A stretch of DNA of 37,185 bases from Apostichopus californicus (GCA_020650975.1 JAIPMN010044568.1:1-37185); one strand, 5' to 3'; counted from the first letter of the stretch, positions 12,101-27,100 are shown. Program-made: numbers and translations. The notes: generated by a model from the sequence alone, not told the origin.

Positions 12101-15100
12101 ACCATGGCAACCACTGGCTAGGAGGCACACCCACTGTGTAAGTCTCCACTGCCTTAGCGAGATTATGTCCAGACTTATCGTCCTCATAAGAGAGCAGCCA
12201 GAGGACCTTGGCCAGATATTTGCGAGACTTGCCGGTGTTTTGATGTCTGCATGCGTGTAGGAAGCAGACTATCGCAGATTCTCCCATTTTGCTTGATCTG
12301 ACGAGAGATGAGAAGTGGAAATAGAGGACAGATTCATGGATTGAAAATTGAAACTTGAAAAACTTGAAATTGAAATTGAAACTTGGCCGCATCATTATTT
12401 TTTTATTACGATGGAGATGATGCAATGGTATGACAGTTACATTTTTCTCGGTTTTGCTTTCAATTTATTCAAGTTCCTGTTGAAGAATTACAAAATATTC
12501 TCTTACAGAATGAATATTATAAAATATGTGTTACAAACAGTCAAAGGAAGTGTAAAGTTGTAACACAACTAAAAAAAAAATCAAGCTTGTGCAAATTAAC
12601 AGTAGAATGAGTTATCTAAACAACTCTAAACAACTGGAGAAGGCATTATACACTGTTTCAAGGCTTATGTGACCTTTAACCTTTTTGTTTTCACCCAAAA
12701 AAAGTTATTATCTCATTTGCTGCTATCTTTTATATCAAGATGCTAATTCACCAACTTCACTTCCAATTCAGGAAGGATATGACTGTTGAGACCTGTTTCA
12801 CAAATTTACCTGTGAAAATGTGAAATGCTGTTCAGATAATAAATATGTATAGAGGCCAAAGAGACTTTTGCATAATATCTGTTTTACAAATTTCATTTTT
12901 CTTTTAAAGGAAAATAAAAATTTCACAAAACTTCAATTTAAATTCCTCAATGTGATGAATTTAATGACTACATTAGTAAATACTCATACAGACCTTCCCA
13001 CCACATGATATTGACCCCTCCCCCAGGGAGTAATTGATTCGGTATTACATCAAAATATACGAAGCAGAATCGTCAAACTGCTATACAAGTGCAAAGATGC
13101 TTAGCAATTTTGTACACAGAAACCATTGTATTTGATTGGAGACAAAATTCAGAAAATTCAAAACTGCAATACACAATTATCCCCTCCTCCCCCCATCCCC
13201 TCCTCCCCCCACCCCCTCCCCCCCCCTCAGAGCCTAATATGCCTTACCTATCTTTGCAGAATATCTGTTCTAGGTAATTGCCCCACAGTGCCCAGGCTTT
13301 GACTAGGATATCATGCATCTGTACGGCAGCTGAGAACGCTTTGTTGGCCTCGTCTGATCTGTAAGATCCAAAGAAATAAAATGTAATTAGGAATCAAACA
13401 GAAAGAGGGATTAATACAACTAAATGTCACTAACATTATTGACACTCATCACCAAAGAGATCTTCAATTACACCAAAGGAAAAGACAAACAAAATATATA
13501 TTGGCAGAAATCCTCTACAAATTGAAAAGTGTTAAAAAAAAAACTAAAAAAAAAAACTAATAAAATATTTTTGAATGGAAAAGAGCAAAGACATTGATGG
13601 TTCAAACTGGTACTGAACTAGTTGACCTCTGGGTTACAAGCCCTTCTTTGGGAATATAAGGCTTTTAACCCAGAGTTCCATGGTTTGAATCCTGTTCTAG
13701 TCATAAATTTCTCTGCTCTTTTCCATTGTCTAGTATTGCCCTGTCCGTTTCCCATTCTTCTTTATTATATATTTATTCATAATTATATATTTATTCATAA
13801 TAATATATGTCAAAGCCAAATTTCTCATGAAATCTCTTCCCAGCAGCTGCTTTCTGGGTTGTTTGGAATAAAAACTTGGGCGTGATCCCTAATTACACCG
13901 TATGCAAGGTTACTGTGGCTTCTGACTGGCGCCCTCAGTCAAGCAATGGCTATATCGGTATCACCACCAACTAAAGACTGGATGGCTCAGTTGGTAGAGT
14001 ACTGAGCTTGTAATCCAGAGGTGACTCATTCGAATCCCATTCAAGCCATAAATTTCTTTCGCTATTTTCCATAATATTTTCGAGTCTTTTAATGACTTTT
14101 TTAATAATATGCATGGCTTCAGTTTCTTTTGAAGTATCTCTTCCTATTTTTCTGAAACCTTTACCTTCCGACCTGCGCCAGGAACATCCCTTTGAGCGCG
14201 TAAAACTCGGCCTTCATCTCTCGACCAAAGTATTTGAGATTGGTCGACTCGATGACCTCTAACCCCTCTTGCAGTTCCTGTTTTCCCATCGTACCCGCCA
14301 TCTGTAAGTAGCACTTCACCTGTTGACGAATCTTCTGGAAACAGTCCACGATGGGGACGCTAGGGATCGTATGAATTCTAAAGAAAGAAATAAACAGAAA
14401 AAAACGGAAAAACAAAATGTTATTAGAAATAAAGAGATAAACAAGAACAGAGGCGATGTAGACATTTTGTAATATTTTTCATTTGACATTTTTAATATCA
14501 AAATTAACACCAGGTATAGATAAACAGTTCCATTTTCACTTTTTTCTTTGATTTCCCTGCTCTACTTTGGTCACTTAATAAATTCTTCTACTTGTCACTA
14601 AGAAGACAGTATCAGAATCACTATTGTGGGGAAACTTGGACTTGCACATCCATTTTATGAGATGACAAGCAAATGAAAAAAAAATAAAAAAATTCTGCCA
14701 CTGGGTTTCAAAATCAGTCAAACATAAGTGAATAGGTTTTTTCTACTTCTTTTTTACCCTTTTTATTTCTTAATTCTTTACTTAATTATTAATTAAAACT
14801 CTTTCTTCTTATTCTGACCTGCTGAGAGAGTCCAGAGCGGAGCCGATCAGGTTATGCTTTCTGGCCATTTTACCGTAATTGATGATGGACTGAGCAGATG
14901 CATGTACTCCCAGCATGGCATGATTAGCATGAGTCTGGAAAGAAATAAAGAAAAAAACAACCTCTTATGCATCAGGAGAAAATAAAATCAAACCACTTCT
15001 ATTCTCATTATTATAACAAACAATGAATATGGTTTAAGTTCAGGGATGAGCCTGGGGTAAAAACAAAATCACAGAACTTTGCAAAAATTGCGGTAAAGGC

Positions 15101-18100
15101 TCCAGTTTGCGTATGCTACAGTGTGTTAGGATAATAGTTTTTGTCCCCGAGGTAGAAAAGAAATCACGGATATTCCGCGAATTCGCGGAAAAAGCTCATG
15201 CCTGTAAGTTACTCTCTTCAAGAAAATCCCACTTACACTGTCTTGAGAAGCCTGGCTCTCATAGGCTGATACTATGGCTTGATAGTGATGTTGCCTCCAC
15301 ATGAAAATGTCGCTCCAGTGACTCAGATCATCAGATATCATGGGCAGACGGTTCCTAGAATTTTTTAAAAGAAAATAAAGGAGCAAAATACTGCATTAGC
15401 CACAAATTTATGAAATGCTATGTTGATTCATTTTAAATACTTGCACTCAGTTTAAAATGATGATTTTTGCCACTGAATTATGTTATTTAGCATATATGTT
15501 CCATGATTCAAATTGCTAATATATTTTAACAGGAAAAGAAATGGGAGGGGGTTTGCTCTCCCTTTGCTTCAACACATACAGAGACAACCAAGGAGGAATT
15601 TCAGTATGACAATCGCAAACCCCATGACTAGATGCTAAACATGATAAACAATTATCTATGATTAATCTATCAGTCTTTCTTTAATCTTGTGATATTAACA
15701 TAAAAATTCTGGAGGGTTTGAATCATAATTAAGCCCCTTTCAACCTCCAAGCTGTCACAAAGTAAGTGGGAAGGGTAACCTCAGCTCTGATTTGAGAGCA
15801 ATGTACCTCATCTGTGACAGGTTATGTGAAGTGTATTCATTCTCAGCTCTGAATTTATAAAAACGATGGTAGCACTGCCAGGCTTGCTATGCTCACTGCA
15901 GCCCATCAATAACATCAATAACACATCAATGACACATATAACACATATATTGACACATATAACACATATATTGACACATATAACACATATAATGACACAT
16001 ATAACACATATATTGACACATATAACACATCAATTACATAACGATCTGAATGAAAGGCACCACATCCTCACCTCCATGTTTTGACGATGGCCTTCATGTC
16101 GTGCAGGCTCTGATTACGGCCCACGTTTGCAGGTTGCAGACCGTGGTGGACCTGAGCAGCCTCCTGTAGTTCCATGATCCTCTGAGCAGCCTGGAGCAGC
16201 GGCATGTGCGCCTGGGTGACGTAGTGCGGGAGGCGACGCCACTCCTTGACCGCCTGGTTGCTGGACATCTCCACCAATCTGTCGATCAGTGTCAGGTTCT
16301 TCTCGTCGGGATGGCAGATAGCGATGAAACCGCGGTACATGTTCACCTTCCAGTTCATCTCGCGAGGACAACTCAACTCGACCTGTCCGAGGAATGAAAG
16401 CAATTGGTCAGATAATAATGACCGGTAGGAGGCAATACGAATAATAATGATGCACTTTATCTATTGTCTTCATCTAATGATGCACTTTATCTATTGTCTT
16501 TATCTAATATCTTGTACACATTTACAGCATAGTACATCATGACCCCCCCCCCCCAAAAAAATACTATCCGGTTAAAATGAACCCCTTAGAGAATTTACAG
16601 TTATTTACATCTCAGACCTCTCCAGAGTTGTGTTGCTACTACAGCAGTATAGTACAGTGCTGATGTAAACAATGTGCCTATTGCATTGTTCCTGTAAAAC
16701 CCACCAAACATAGACAAGGAAAAAAAAAAAAGATACAAAATCTTTCTTGTAAACAATGCAATTTTTTTTTTTTAAGTGTGAAAAGTAAAATTGCAAAGAA
16801 GTTTAGATACTAGCTCCCCTAGTAACACGACAAACACACACACAAATCTTATTCATCACAAATACTATGTTACTGGTCAACTTAGTACATAACAGTCAAG
16901 GCTGGCAAACTTACCTGTTATCCCTTTATGGTTTAACTAAGTTTGTGCAGAAACACACACAGTAAGTGAATACAGATTGATCTTACAGTACACAAGTTTG
17001 CAACTGACCTGAGCGAGGGCCTCCTTCATAGCATTCCAGTTGGGTACCCTCCAGGCACTCTCGAGGACCAGGTGGGGGTTGGCATTACCCTTAGTGTTAC
17101 CATACTCCATCATCAAGTCCCACTGACTGAGTTCCTTCGAACAATGAATCCAGTGGTTCTCCCACAGCTGGTACTCTGGGAACACAGCAGGGTTAGCAGG
17201 TCCGTTATTGTGCTCCACCCTGGCCTTGGTCATGGCCTGCTCGTAACACGCCTGGGCTTCCTCAAAGAAACCCTGCTGCTCGTACGAGATGGCGGTCGAT
17301 GTCTCGGGATACTTGCATCGTTTCTGCCAGAGTCCCGCCCACATGTCTTCTTCCTCTAAACGCTCGTACAACTCTGCTAACGAGTCCAATGTTTCCTTCA
17401 GAAAAAAAAACAACAACTCAAAGATAAATCTTAAGGAATTAATTTAAAAGTGGTACAATTTAACAGAGATCCAATGTACAAATATCCTCCGAAATCCTTT
17501 ATGTATTGGACTTGTATTGGTCTGTGCTTGTACTAGTATCCTAACATAGTTGCTTGTAATTGAACTTGCCTTCCTGTCTTTACTCTTTTACTCAAGTGCA
17601 TTTTGGAAAATTATTATGATAAAGTATAGTACAGTATAGCATTGTATAGTACTGTATAGCATGGTATGGTATGATACTGTATGTTGTGGGACAGTACGGT
17701 ATGGTACAGTAGAGCATGATATGGTATAGTCTAGTACAGTACAGTATAGTCTAGTACACTATAGTCTAGTACGGTATAGTCTAGTATAGTACAGTATTGT
17801 ATAGTATACAAATAATGAATGGTTATGAGTGCAATAGTGCAAATATTTCATGAGTTGAAAGATGGAATGTTCTATTCAACGAGGCGCAGCCGAGTTGAAT
17901 GGAACAAATTACATCTTTCAACGAATGAAATATTTGCACTATTGCACGAATGGAAACCATTCATTATTTGTTTTATACAACACCTTCAAATTTGGATATA
18001 ATTACATGTAAAATGCACTCATGCAACAGATTGTTTTGAAGAGACAGGTTTCTCTGCTCTCTTACCATTGAAAAAAGTGCTATCTAAAAAGTATATTGCA

Positions 18101-21100
18101 CGGTTCTATTTCATAGCGTGCAATAGAGCGGATATTGCATGCAATCGACGCGCAATTGACCAATCAAATGGCCGGAATATAATTAGGTGTTGTATAATAT
18201 TGTATAGTACTGTATAGTATGGTATGGTATAGCATAGTCAAGTGTAGTGTGGTGTAGTATAGTATAGGTACTAGTATAGTATAATATAGTCTAGAACTAC
18301 TAGTCTAGTCTACTAGTCTAGTCTACTAGTCTAGTATATTACAGTATATTATAGGTACTAGTACTCATACTCTCACAGCCTTCAACATCAACTTACAGCC
18401 TTCTACACATAGCAAGAATGAATATTAAATGTACTTGCACTCATTCTATATTACCCGTACTACAAGTCTCATGTGCGCAGTTTTGACTTAATAAATATTA
18501 TACAACACAAGGTCATTCAGGTTTGTAACATGTGTTACTAGCACTGTCTCAGCCACAGCAGAGGGAAATGATGGGGTGGATAGAGGGTTACATTTCATTA
18601 CCAGAGGATACACAATATGACCCAGTTCTGTCTGTCTCTCGCTGTTTACCTTTTGAGTCGTCAACGCGCTGTCCGGTTCGTAGAAGTCGTACACACTGAC
18701 GCTGACATTCTTGGGTCGGTGGTGGCTGCTGAAACCGCTCTCGATGGCGGTCAGCTCCAACATCAAGATGGATCGATGCCAGAGGTTGTGACTTTTACCC
18801 AGGTACTGATGAATCAAGAGAAGCACACATAACAATAGGTTTAATAGCTTGAAAATAATAGAACTATTAGTATTTTAAATAATATATATGTATGAAACAA
18901 TCAACAAGTTCTAATGGTCAATTTTTCAGTGATTCTGCCTGATTTACGGAAGATAACAGGAAGAATTTTAAATAACATTGCCCTAGTAACTCTTGTGGGA
19001 ATTTCACAATCTTTCAATGATGACCATGACCCCCTACCCCACCCCCCTCCACCCCATTTTTACCTCTTTCCCTGTTCTAACTTCAATGTTAAGATTTACC
19101 CAGTTTACAACAAAGAGAATACAAGCTTATCACTGCTATTGGAGAAATCTTTACATTACCGATACTGTGGCAAAATAAAACATTACCCAAAGTTTCCACT
19201 TACCTTAGTGACACATGGTCTGATATTGATTGGTGGGATGCATTTAGATATCGCCTCTGCCATGGTCTTGATGACGCTGAGTTGGGCCTCCTTCTGGTAG
19301 TGATGACTACCGCTACAGAGGAATGGACCCATCTCTTGAGACAAAGTCTACATGTTAGAAAAATAAATAAATTCATTAATTAATAAATTCATTAATTAAT
19401 GTCAAGATAGCACAACATTTCACATTTTCAGGTCCATCAGGGCAGGAAGAAAAGGATCCTCACAGGAAGACCTATGAAAACTAAGTAACTTTGCACTAAA
19501 TTTGCACTAAATAATTTGCACTAAATAATTGACAACATAACTATACAATGTACAAGAAAGTTAGCACTCATTGCACATATTGTTTTATACCAAGTTGATT
19601 CAAATCTTGTTCCATCAAGATAGCATACTCCCTACAGAATTGATTAATCTGTCAGACAAGGTATCCTGACAGTCTTGAGGTATTCAGCACAATTTCAAAA
19701 AAACATTTGAGGCGACCTTCTTCAATTCACCAAGCTTGCCTAGCTGTGAACAAAGGTTACAAAATGAAACCCATTTAAAAGAGTGGATAGGATGAAAGAC
19801 TCACGGCCTGCTCTTTCTCACTGAGTATTTTCCAAATTTGTGGAAAGAGATTGATCCACAGCTCGTTGGTCAAATCCGTGTCGCTGTGACAGAGCTGAGA
19901 GAATGCTGCCAGGAAGTTAATTGTCTGTTAAGAAGAGGAGGAAGAGATGGTTAGACTTCATCAAATTTAACAGAAATGGAATGATGAACTTACAAATTGA
20001 AGGGATGCAAATCACTCAAAGGTAAGATTTCCAATTATAAAATGTAATATTAGTTAAGCTCTAACATCAGTTTTTAATAGTGCAGAGACACAATAGGCTG
20101 TTACAGAATTGTAATCAGTGTCCTAAGGAACACAGGTTCTTTGCTATACTCAGCTAGCCAGTATTTGATGGTGCTGTACACTACATACCATATAACATGA
20201 AATCACACACCAATTTCATTTGGAACAACCCAGAAAGTAGCAGAGAAAGTATTCCAAGAGAAATTTGGAGAAATAAAATAGAAATAAAAAATAAATAAAA
20301 ATAAAGCTTCTATCCAATCTTGTTTTGAGTGGACTTACTCTAACTTCCCGTAGACTCTCGATAAATTTCCTTGACCTGGTGAGAAACTGATGGAGATGGT
20401 GCTTAGGATCGGATGTTGGTCTCGCTGTCGGGGCTTCTGCTTCTGTTGTTGAATGAGTGGCTGTTTGAGTCTCGGGCTGGGTGATTTCAATGTCAATTTC
20501 AACATCCTGTTTTCAAATATGATAATTTCAAAACCAGTTAGATTTGAATTTTTTTTACAATCAAACTAAGAGTTATGAAAGACTCACATAATTACAAATT
20601 GGTTGACACCAGGAAAGTATTCCTTAATTTAAAAAAAATCTTCTTTAACATGACTATGCCACAAAGTAGCAGCACTGTATCACCACCTTTTGTACTCTCT
20701 GTAATCAAATGTTTTTAAGAACATCTTCCTGTACAAGATATTCCGTCACTTTGAGAGTCAATATAAACGGGGAAGAACAAGTATCATTTGTTTTTTTAAC
20801 TTCTTATAGTAACTTGTAGAAAGCTTAACTTTTGGGATCTTTCTTTATAAGTTTTTACCCCCACGTTAAAACAGCATAAAGTTTTGGAGGAAGGAAAATA
20901 AAGGCCTGCTCTTGGTCCAAGAGTTACAATTCGGCAATCCACATGACATTTCACAGAAAAGTTTATACGTTTGAGATCAAGCTATTCAGCATGACATTAA
21001 GTGACAATTGTTGACCCCTACAGTTAATAGAGTTATTAACTATTTAACATGGTTTTCTCTTTCTCTCTTGTAGCCTTTACCGTGATCACTTACCTCTTCC

Positions 21101-24100
21101 TTCTGTCCATCTGCATCAGTGTCCATGGGCTCCTCCTTGACGTGAGATGCGAGCTGGAAGGCTATCTTCTCCTGGCTGTCAGCTAGATTGATGACATTAG
21201 TGATGGCTGGAAGCTGGGATGAGTTGATGGTCGTGATGTTCGGAAGGTTCAGGCTCACCACCAAAACCAGCTGGTTGGTTAAGAAATATTAAAACTGATT
21301 AAAAATGTGTTTCTGTTGACATTAAACAAATGACAAATTTATGAGTCAGTTGTCATCAGCTAATCAAACACTCAAATTACTGGAAAGGATCCACTTTTAT
21401 TATATCTTCTTGTTTTCAAAACTTTTCAGATTCATAAAAAACTTCAGATAACAAAGCAAACAGGTCCGACAGCAAGGTCACTCATCAGTGAAAAACAATT
21501 CCGATGAAACATTTTAAAATCTTACAAAGGGAAGGGTCTTAGGAACAACAATTAAAGGAAGCAGAATTTCCGGGTTACATCTTACACCAAAGTTTTCAGT
21601 TTCATAAGAATTAAATTCACAGTGAATATATCACTGCTTTAAGACACAATAACTAATGGCTTATTGAAATGTGTAATTTTCCTCATCTAGCGACAAAATT
21701 CACTTCAAATTCACCTGAAAACCTCCCCCGCCCCCCCCTCTTTCCCCATTTAGTTTCATGTGTAGATTTCTTGTTAATATAAGCATCAACTTTAGCTAAT
21801 ACACTTGTGAAACAATGCACTTGTGATACAATGCACTTGTGATACAATGCTATTGTGAAACAATGCTCTTGTGAAACAACAGATTCCTTTGTTAGACTGC
21901 CATTGTTTTTTACCTCCATGCACTGTTTCAGCCAGTAGTGAGTTCCCATGGCCTCCCAGTTTTGTGAGTCAATAATGTACAGCAGTCGATCGAATAGCCG
22001 TCTTCGGATACTATTATTGAAGACCTGTTTCAGAGTAATAACAATAGAAAAAACAAAAGAAAGGAATAAATATCAAAACAACAAAGATTTACATCTAATG
22101 ATGATGAGGGTGTTAAGAGTGTGTTATAAGTTCATTGTGTAGAGTGGCTTGTAAACATGTCATTGTGCATTTTTGGATATGTCATTTTTGGATATGGCCA
22201 CAGAACATTCGTCTTAGGGCCACATGCAACCCACCTGTGTGATACGATATGCTTTAACTATGGGTGTAGAATTATAAATATTTACATAGAGATATCACCT
22301 AACGAATGCCAGTATTATTTTTAAAGATTGTCAGGCTACAATGAATTCGAAATTTCGACAAATAACTCTTCTAAGGAGCTAAAGACAGGAGAGACAAAAA
22401 TGTCAAGTATATTGTAATAATGTAAATCATTTTACCACACCATACCACACACAGAAAAGTTGACATTACCATACCATACCTCAAAGAACTTGGCTCTAAT
22501 CAGAGGTTGTGGACATCTTAACCCTGCTAGGAATGCTGGTTCTAGCTTAGAAGTAAGCTCACTCCCTGCCAGGGCTTCATCCCTTTTGAAAAAAAAACAA
22601 AAAACAAAACAAAGTAAACAAATATAACATAGTTATTTTAAGAGATACTATTGAAGAGAAAATTTGAACAAAAAAATAGGAATAGACTTATCAGTAAAAA
22701 GCATCTGGGTTATAATTTCTCTGCAACAATGACTTTTACGACATACTTTTCATCCGAGCAAGCTGTTTTTACCCTTTTTCTACACAATGACAAGTTTACA
22801 GGCTACTGAATATTCACTGTTACAGCATCTGGCATGAAGGTGTGAAGTAATTCAGAAATTAAATCGTTAATGTATTCAGAAATTTTACTGAGACTCGCTG
22901 CTCACCCAAGAGGAGAAAGTTCACTTTAAAGCATAAATTATTATATGATATATTTCAACAAAAAAATTCTCCAAGAAACATGAACCTAAAAACCTGTACA
23001 GCTGTTTATCTTGAAGTGACAGAGTAAATTAAAGAGATATTGCCAGTAACAGGATACGAACGTCTCAAATTCATAATCCATGGAACACAGGAAATGTGCA
23101 AAAGAAAGTCGATGGACTAAATCCCACCTTCTGTTGCTGTGACAAAGTATTAAAATTGATAACACTTAATTTTAAAACAGTATCTCAAATATGAAGTCTC
23201 AAATTGTTACCTGTATACCCAGTTTACAAGCTCCAGGAACTGGGCATTGAGATCAGCTTCATCCGGAAATCGTTTTTCTACGTACTGCATCAGTTTAACC
23301 AGGAGGACCGTCTTTTCTTTCGGTGAGAAAGACTGGTTTATCACCGTTGGTGTCTGAAGAAATAAAATAACGGTTGATAAGAAAGATTACTCAAACAAGA
23401 ATGCTTTTTACCAAAACAGTTCCCCTCCCCTCTCCCCCCCCCCCCCCAAAAGTAAAAACAAAATCCAGATGCTTCTGATAGAAAGCATCACAAAACAAAA
23501 CAAAACAGTGAAGTACAGTTTGTGGAGTGTTAGCTCAGTGGCTAACGCCGGTGCCTTCCAATCATAAGGTCCCCAGTTCGAGTCACTCCAAGATTAATGT
23601 ATGTCATCCAGTTACAGAGCTGTTGACAATTGACAATTCATAATCATGGACGTTAAATATGAATCAAAGAGACTGACTTCGGTGAGCTTGTGGCTTTGAT
23701 AAGCCAATGAGGCTTCTTTGCGAGTTCCTGTTTGCAGGATGATCTAAATAACATACATACGTACATACATACAGCTATGAAGCCTGTCAGATAATAGGAA
23801 GCTTGGTTTAATACACTTTGAATACTTGCCTTTGCTTTGACCCATTCCTCCACCATTCGTACAATCGTCTTGAGGACCTTAGCATCAGCAGACTTCTCTA
23901 TGAGAGCTGCCAGGATGGAATGCACTAGGTTACGTCGCATCTCAGTACTCATCACACAGACTCTGTTCTTGACTAGATCCAGACTGATCACAAGCAGCTC
24001 CGAGGCAACTGTGAATAATTATGTAAAAATGTTTCATTTATCCATCTATATATCCAGGCTTATGACAAGCAGCTCGGAGGCAACTGTGAATAATAATGTA

Positions 24101-27100
24101 AAAAATGTTTCATATATCCATAGATCCAGGTTGATGGCAAGCAGCTCCGAGGCAAAGGATGTGGATAATTCTGTGTTGTACATCTGTCAGTTAGGGCAAT
24201 TCCCTACAGCTAGCACAACTCTATACTCTCCTCTAACATCATGCTGCAAAGCACTCGTACTGACAGTATAAAACAGTTCCAAATCTTTATCTGCGTCTAA
24301 TGCTAATACCACTCTATACTGTCCTCTCATATCATGCTCCAAAGCACTCGTACTGACAGTATACAACTGTTCCTAACCTTTATCAAATAGAAACAAGCTA
24401 TTCATACTGCTCATAATTTCATGAGTGACTTGAAAGTATACTATATATTAAAATAGTCCCAACTTGGTATTATATATTTCAACTAATTGATTTCTTCCAA
24501 TAAATATGAATAAATACATGTATAAGATATATAAAATCAGTAGTATGTATGTGGAATACTTGAACCCATAGACAAGTAAATATTTCATTTGCTCACATGA
24601 GTTTGGTTCTGTGGTAGTAGGTGAAAGGTGTTCTCTGGCCATCTTCTGTAGTGCTCTCATGAAGACCGATATCAGTCGATCGATGTAACTGACATTAGTG
24701 GTGCACGCAGCCTTCAGTATCATCAGGGTACCAAATAGTCGAGGGGTGGGGGTACCATTGGCAGCCCTGGTAGGAAAAGAGACATTGTAAATTGAATAAT
24801 GGTATAGGTCACCATGGGGGGGGGGGGACCGTTGGCAGTCCAGGTAGAGACTTTGCACATTGAATAATGGTATCTGAGGTCACCATGGGGGTGTACCATT
24901 GGCAGCCCTGGTAGAAAAGAGACATTGTACATTGATTGGTATCTGAGGTCACCATGGGGGGTACCATTGGCAGCCCGGGTAGAAAAGAGGCACTGAACAT
25001 TGAATGGTATCTGAGGTCACCATGGAGTATCAAGAGGTATGCAGAACAGCCTAATGCTATGGTAGGGTACCATTTAGTGTACTAATGCATACCATGTCAA
25101 GACTATATACAGAATTACAAAAGTGACCTGCTGCTGTGCTATTTCTTCTCCAAGCTGGACAAAACAGAAACGTTAACTCTACCTTCTTTAATGTTTAGCA
25201 AAGTTGCTGTTTGTGATAGGAAGAAGCATATCAGTGTTGAGTATTTTGTACCTCTTACAGTAATAGTAGAAAGTAGAAAAGTCTGGTCAGAATTCTCAAT
25301 GAAACCCTAATTCCTCCTTTAAACAACTCAGCACTGACTGCCACAAGTAGCAAGCCAAGCAGCAAGACTTTAAGGCAAACATTGGAAAGTAATAAATTTC
25401 CACTGTCTTAAATTTTTTGACATAATTTCAAAACTAAAATATAAATTGCTTGCAAGAACCTCAATGTGGCAAGTCATGATTTTTCAATTATAAAATCCAA
25501 AGATTACGTAAAGCTGAACTTACTTTTCATAAGCTGTTAAGCCTTCGTAGATGATTTTACCGACACCGGCATACAATGCTTCCAGCTCCTCAAACTTTGA
25601 TGCAATCGACGAACTACCTGCTTATGAGTCAAACAGAAAGACGTGCACGGAATGAAGTACAGAGGCATGACTTTATATAAAATCTTGAAACAAACACAAA
25701 CTATAACAACCTCACACAAGAAAACTTGAAGGGTACAACACTATCACTGATATTTGAGGTATGTACAACAGTTAAGTTATGTAACAGCTTGCCATAAATC
25801 TGGTAATAAATGAATATTCATTGTATGATTTACAATGTAATTTACGTTACTTCTCCCACGACCTGCGGTACATGGGTATCAAACTGAGTGAACAACGTCA
25901 GTTGTACCAAAACAATGAATTCTAATGAAGAGTTCACCAAGACCTCAAGTTTTATTCATCTCTCAAGACAAGTTATAATGTGGCAAGTTGCATAGCCTCA
26001 AGAAGTATGGTATTGCATGATACTACATGTGATGCAGTATTTCTTGGGTAAGGGTATACCCTAGGGGTTAACCCTAACCATAGGGTTTTCCTGGTCCATA
26101 AGATACGTCATTCATTGGGCTGTATCATGCATGATGACATTGCTCAACATATTAAACTGTGTACAAAACAGTTCCCTTGAGAAATACTCTCACGAGAGAA
26201 TTGGCTGAAGATTTCTACAACTCTCTGAATTATTCATTACTTCAGATGCAGATATACCCTTCTGAATAGAACATCAGACGATATCAAGATAATCAGATCT
26301 GCAGAATCAAGAAAAGGTAGATTAGCAAATGAAGATATTTACCTGGTTCTGTCGGGAATATTCCCATCAAGCGCACCAGCAGAGAGTGCACCGACCTGAT
26401 GACCTTTGTATTGTCACATGTCATGCACTTGACGATGCCTCGTTGCAAGGGTTTCAAACTTGTCAGGATGGCTTGTTTATCCTGTGGTCAAAAAATATAA
26501 AAAAATGTAAAAATATTGGATTATCTGATGTATTGATTGATCACAAAACTTCTGATGTATATCATAGCATCAACTAGGTGCAAGAAAAGATGCTACTCTG
26601 GGGGTAGGGCATTTACTCAGGTCATGTTCTAACAAATCTTCAGTTTACAAGTTTGTGGACAGTGTCTATTTGCCGTGAGAAAACCCGGTGACGTTATCTT
26701 TGAAATATGCTTCAAGACTACTCAAAATTACTCTCAGGAATGGTCTGATCCTGTGATAATGGTCTGATCCTTTGATAATGGTCTGATCCTGTGATAATGG
26801 TCTGTGCCTGTGATAATGGTCTGATCCTGTGATAATGGTCTGATCCTGTGATAATGGTCTGATCCTGTGATAATGGTCTGATCCTGTGATAGAAACTTAC
26901 CATGATAGTCAATAAGAAGTTGAGAACATCTAGGCCGGCACAGATGTTGCCAAAGTTGATTTGAGTGGGTTGATCCTGGAAAATATCAAGAAATTTGATC
27001 GCAAAATTAACATGAAAAGTATTTTAATCAACAACAAGTCTCTACAACAACGACCCTGGTCGTAGTCTGCTTTCCGGCCTTTCTTTCAACCTTGCACAAT

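Noticed and set aside
23523..23600. Functional tRNA gene
   Set aside because: The acceptor stem and A/B boxes are fair, but the D and anticodon arms do not fold into standard form, and no clear anticodon loop is seen.
26040..26095. Interstitial telomere (ttaaccctaacc)
   Set aside because: Only about two units in a small palindromic patch; too short to separate from chance.
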